This document shows, piece after piece, positions 62,953 to 64,000 of a stretch of DNA of 64,000 nucleotides. The notes under the pieces are model-generated. The model worked only from the letters and a program-made list of their open reading frames with translations, had not been told where the DNA came from and searched no databases. Positions within the stretch are counted from its first letter, which is position 1. The number at the start of each line of letters is the position of its first letter. The DNA lies in NCBI GenBank assembly GCA_002928515.1, contig PERI01000004.1, forward strand, positions 62,001-126,000, given 5' to 3'. The translations under genes and the position numbers were made by a program. This DNA is from Hyphomicrobium sp. Lineage in GTDB: Bacteria; Pseudomonadota; Alphaproteobacteria; Rhizobiales; Hyphomicrobiaceae.

Positions 62953-64000
62953 TCAAAACCCAGTTTTTAGCCAATCGCTCACGCGACCCAGATAACCTTG
63001 CTGCGTACTCGGTTCGGTATGATACCCACCAAATACGTCACCAGAATGCAGGGCTGCGTAAGCCAATCCCGTTAATGTCGCCAGTTGAGGCCCGCCCATG
63101 GCGACCGGCCAACCAGAAATACCGATCGGACGGCCGAGCCGAACCGGACGTCCGAGTTGATTGGCGGCAAATTCCGCTGCGCCGAGTAGTTGGCTTGATC
63201 CCCCAGTGAGTACGACTTTGTCTCCCGCGTAAGCTCTGCCACCATTTTGAGCCAAGCGCTCTTGCACCAAACTCAAAATTTGCGAGACACGCGGCCTGAT
63301 GATGGCCGTGAGCATCGCTTTGGTAGCTTGATGCGTTGCGCCTTCTTCATCGCCAAGCAGCGGGTAAGAAAACGCTTCGTGTTCGTCAGACTGGGCAGAG
63401 ATGAGTGTGCCATAAAGCGATTTGATTCGCTCGGCCTCAACGAGTGGTGTCTGCAACGCTCGCGCGATGTCGTGGCTGATCCTTTGGCTGCCGACGGGGA
63501 CGACATCGGCACCGATAAATCGGCCTTCGGAGAACAAGGCGTAAGAGGTGGTTTCAGCGCCGAAATCGATGCATGTCACACCGAACTCGCGCTCTTCCGC
63601 GGTTGTTGCTGCGAGAGCGCTGGCGTAAGGCGCGGCAACCAAGCCGTCACACGCTAGATGGCATCGTTCAATGAGCAGCAGAACATTGCGTAAGGGGGCA
63701 TCATCTGCGACCACCGCATGGAGTTGTGCCGACATCTGTCGGGCTGCAAAGCCTTTCGGGTCTTGAATGCTCGCACTGCCGTCCAATTGATATCCAAGCG
63801 GATTGAGATGCAGCAAAGCGCGGCCGTGGCGTTCGACGTAGGCGCGACCACCCGTCATCATTCGCGTGACGTCGTCTTCGGTCACGACACCATTGGCAAT
63901 GTCGGCCTTGGCTGTGAAATGCTGCGACGTTAGCCGACCGCAAGCCACAGAAACCGTTACACCGTCAATCCTAACGCCCGCCTCGCGCTCGGCTTGGGCG
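62953..64000 (-). CDS. ftsA: Cell division protein FtsA (5' end cut by window)
   Basis: Actin-like protein that anchors FtsZ filaments to the membrane. Only the C-terminal about 348 residues are visible: the frame is open to base 64000, so the GTG at 63948 is not the true start. 'GVRIDGVTVSVACGRLTSQH' is the start of the 1C region, 'FGVTCIDFGAETTSYALFSE' the phosphate-2 motif, 'KVVLTGGSSQLLGAAEFAAN' the adenosine motif. The C-terminus 'YLGRVSDWLKTGF' fits the amphipathic membrane-targeting helix. It is 100 bases upstream of ftsZ; ftsQ is expected beyond the window. Confidence 0.95.
   Translation of the reverse strand, partial: AQAEREAGVRIDGVTVSVACGRLTSQHFTAKADIANGVVTEDDVTRMMTGGRAYVERHGRALLHLNPLGYQLDGSASIQDPKGFAARQMSAQLHAVVADDAPLRNVLLLIERCHLACDGLVAAPYASALAATTAEEREFGVTCIDFGAETTSYALFSEGRFIGADVVPVGSQRISHDIARALQTPLVEAERIKSLYGTLISAQSDEHEAFSYPLLGDEEGATHQATKAMLTAIIRPRVSQILSLVQERLAQNGGRAYAGDKVVLTGGSSQLLGAAEFAANQLGRPVRLGRPIGISGWPVAMGGPQLATLTGLAYAALHSGDVFGGYHTEPSTQQGYLGRVSDWLKTGF

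Overview
This window reads as chromosomal core DNA of an alphaproteobacterium of the order Hyphomicrobiales, most likely close to Hyphomicrobium. Four things support this: a permuted two-piece tmRNA with the tag ANDNYAEARLAA, an alphaproteobacterial SspB, the long PstC/PstA forms, and a serine-cycle hydroxypyruvate reductase that, from memory, is very similar to the Hyphomicrobium methylovorum glycerate dehydrogenase. No phage, insertion sequence, CRISPR array or tRNA gene was recognised.

Layout. 1-5143: phosphate uptake and Pho control (pstC, cut by the window start, then pstA, pstB, phoU, phoB). 5189-8138: a GntR/UTRA repressor, a PAS histidine kinase and a convergent OmpR-type regulator. 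8240-12908: metal region with znuA, a Zur-like palindrome, a divergent DUF1007-NicO pair, a thioredoxin-like protein and an orphan TRAP-type binding protein. 12958-17531: serine-cycle genes sgaA and hprA, with an amidase on the other strand between them and a small hypothetical gene beyond. 17648-27202: a TonB island with two TonB-dependent receptors, a periplasmic protein, exbB-exbD-tonB and a predicted outer-membrane barrel. 27473-32007: a soluble histidine kinase, a HerA-like ATPase and manC. 32026-37712: pssA, psd, a DegP-type protease, a DUF2065 protein, hflC and hflK. 37973-39304: folA and thyA. 39377-40827: a palindromic repeat, ssrA and sspB. 41451-43402: fumC, a DUF4169 gene and a ribbon-helix-helix gene. 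43422-56614: a giant AsmA-like protein, a UvrD/PcrA helicase, a membrane J-domain protein, a DUF3754 protein, prmA, an aminopeptidase P and two very small genes. 56624-64000: ligA, bamD, lpxC, ftsZ and ftsA (cut by the window end), the usual distal end of the alphaproteobacterial division and envelope cluster.

How the genes work together. The pst-pho genes import phosphate and report its status to PhoB. ssrA and sspB form one quality-control route: tmRNA tags stalled proteins and SspB delivers them to ClpXP. SgaA and HprA are consecutive serine-cycle steps (serine to hydroxypyruvate to glycerate), which suggests methylotrophy. HflK/HflC, DegP, BamD, LpxC, PssA and Psd maintain the envelope.

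The TonB island is the most interesting part. Both receptors have exactly six cysteines arranged as three close pairs, and five of the six pairs enclose or border acidic residues. Both carry the same TonB-box-like motif followed by a Lys/Pro-rich linker, while the local TonB has an acidic linker. A shared GGAA-based motif lies upstream of both receptor genes and the barrel gene, twice as pairs exactly 22 bp apart. The second main observation is that FtsZ, although in its normal operon, lacks the conserved C-terminal peptide usually found in FtsZ.
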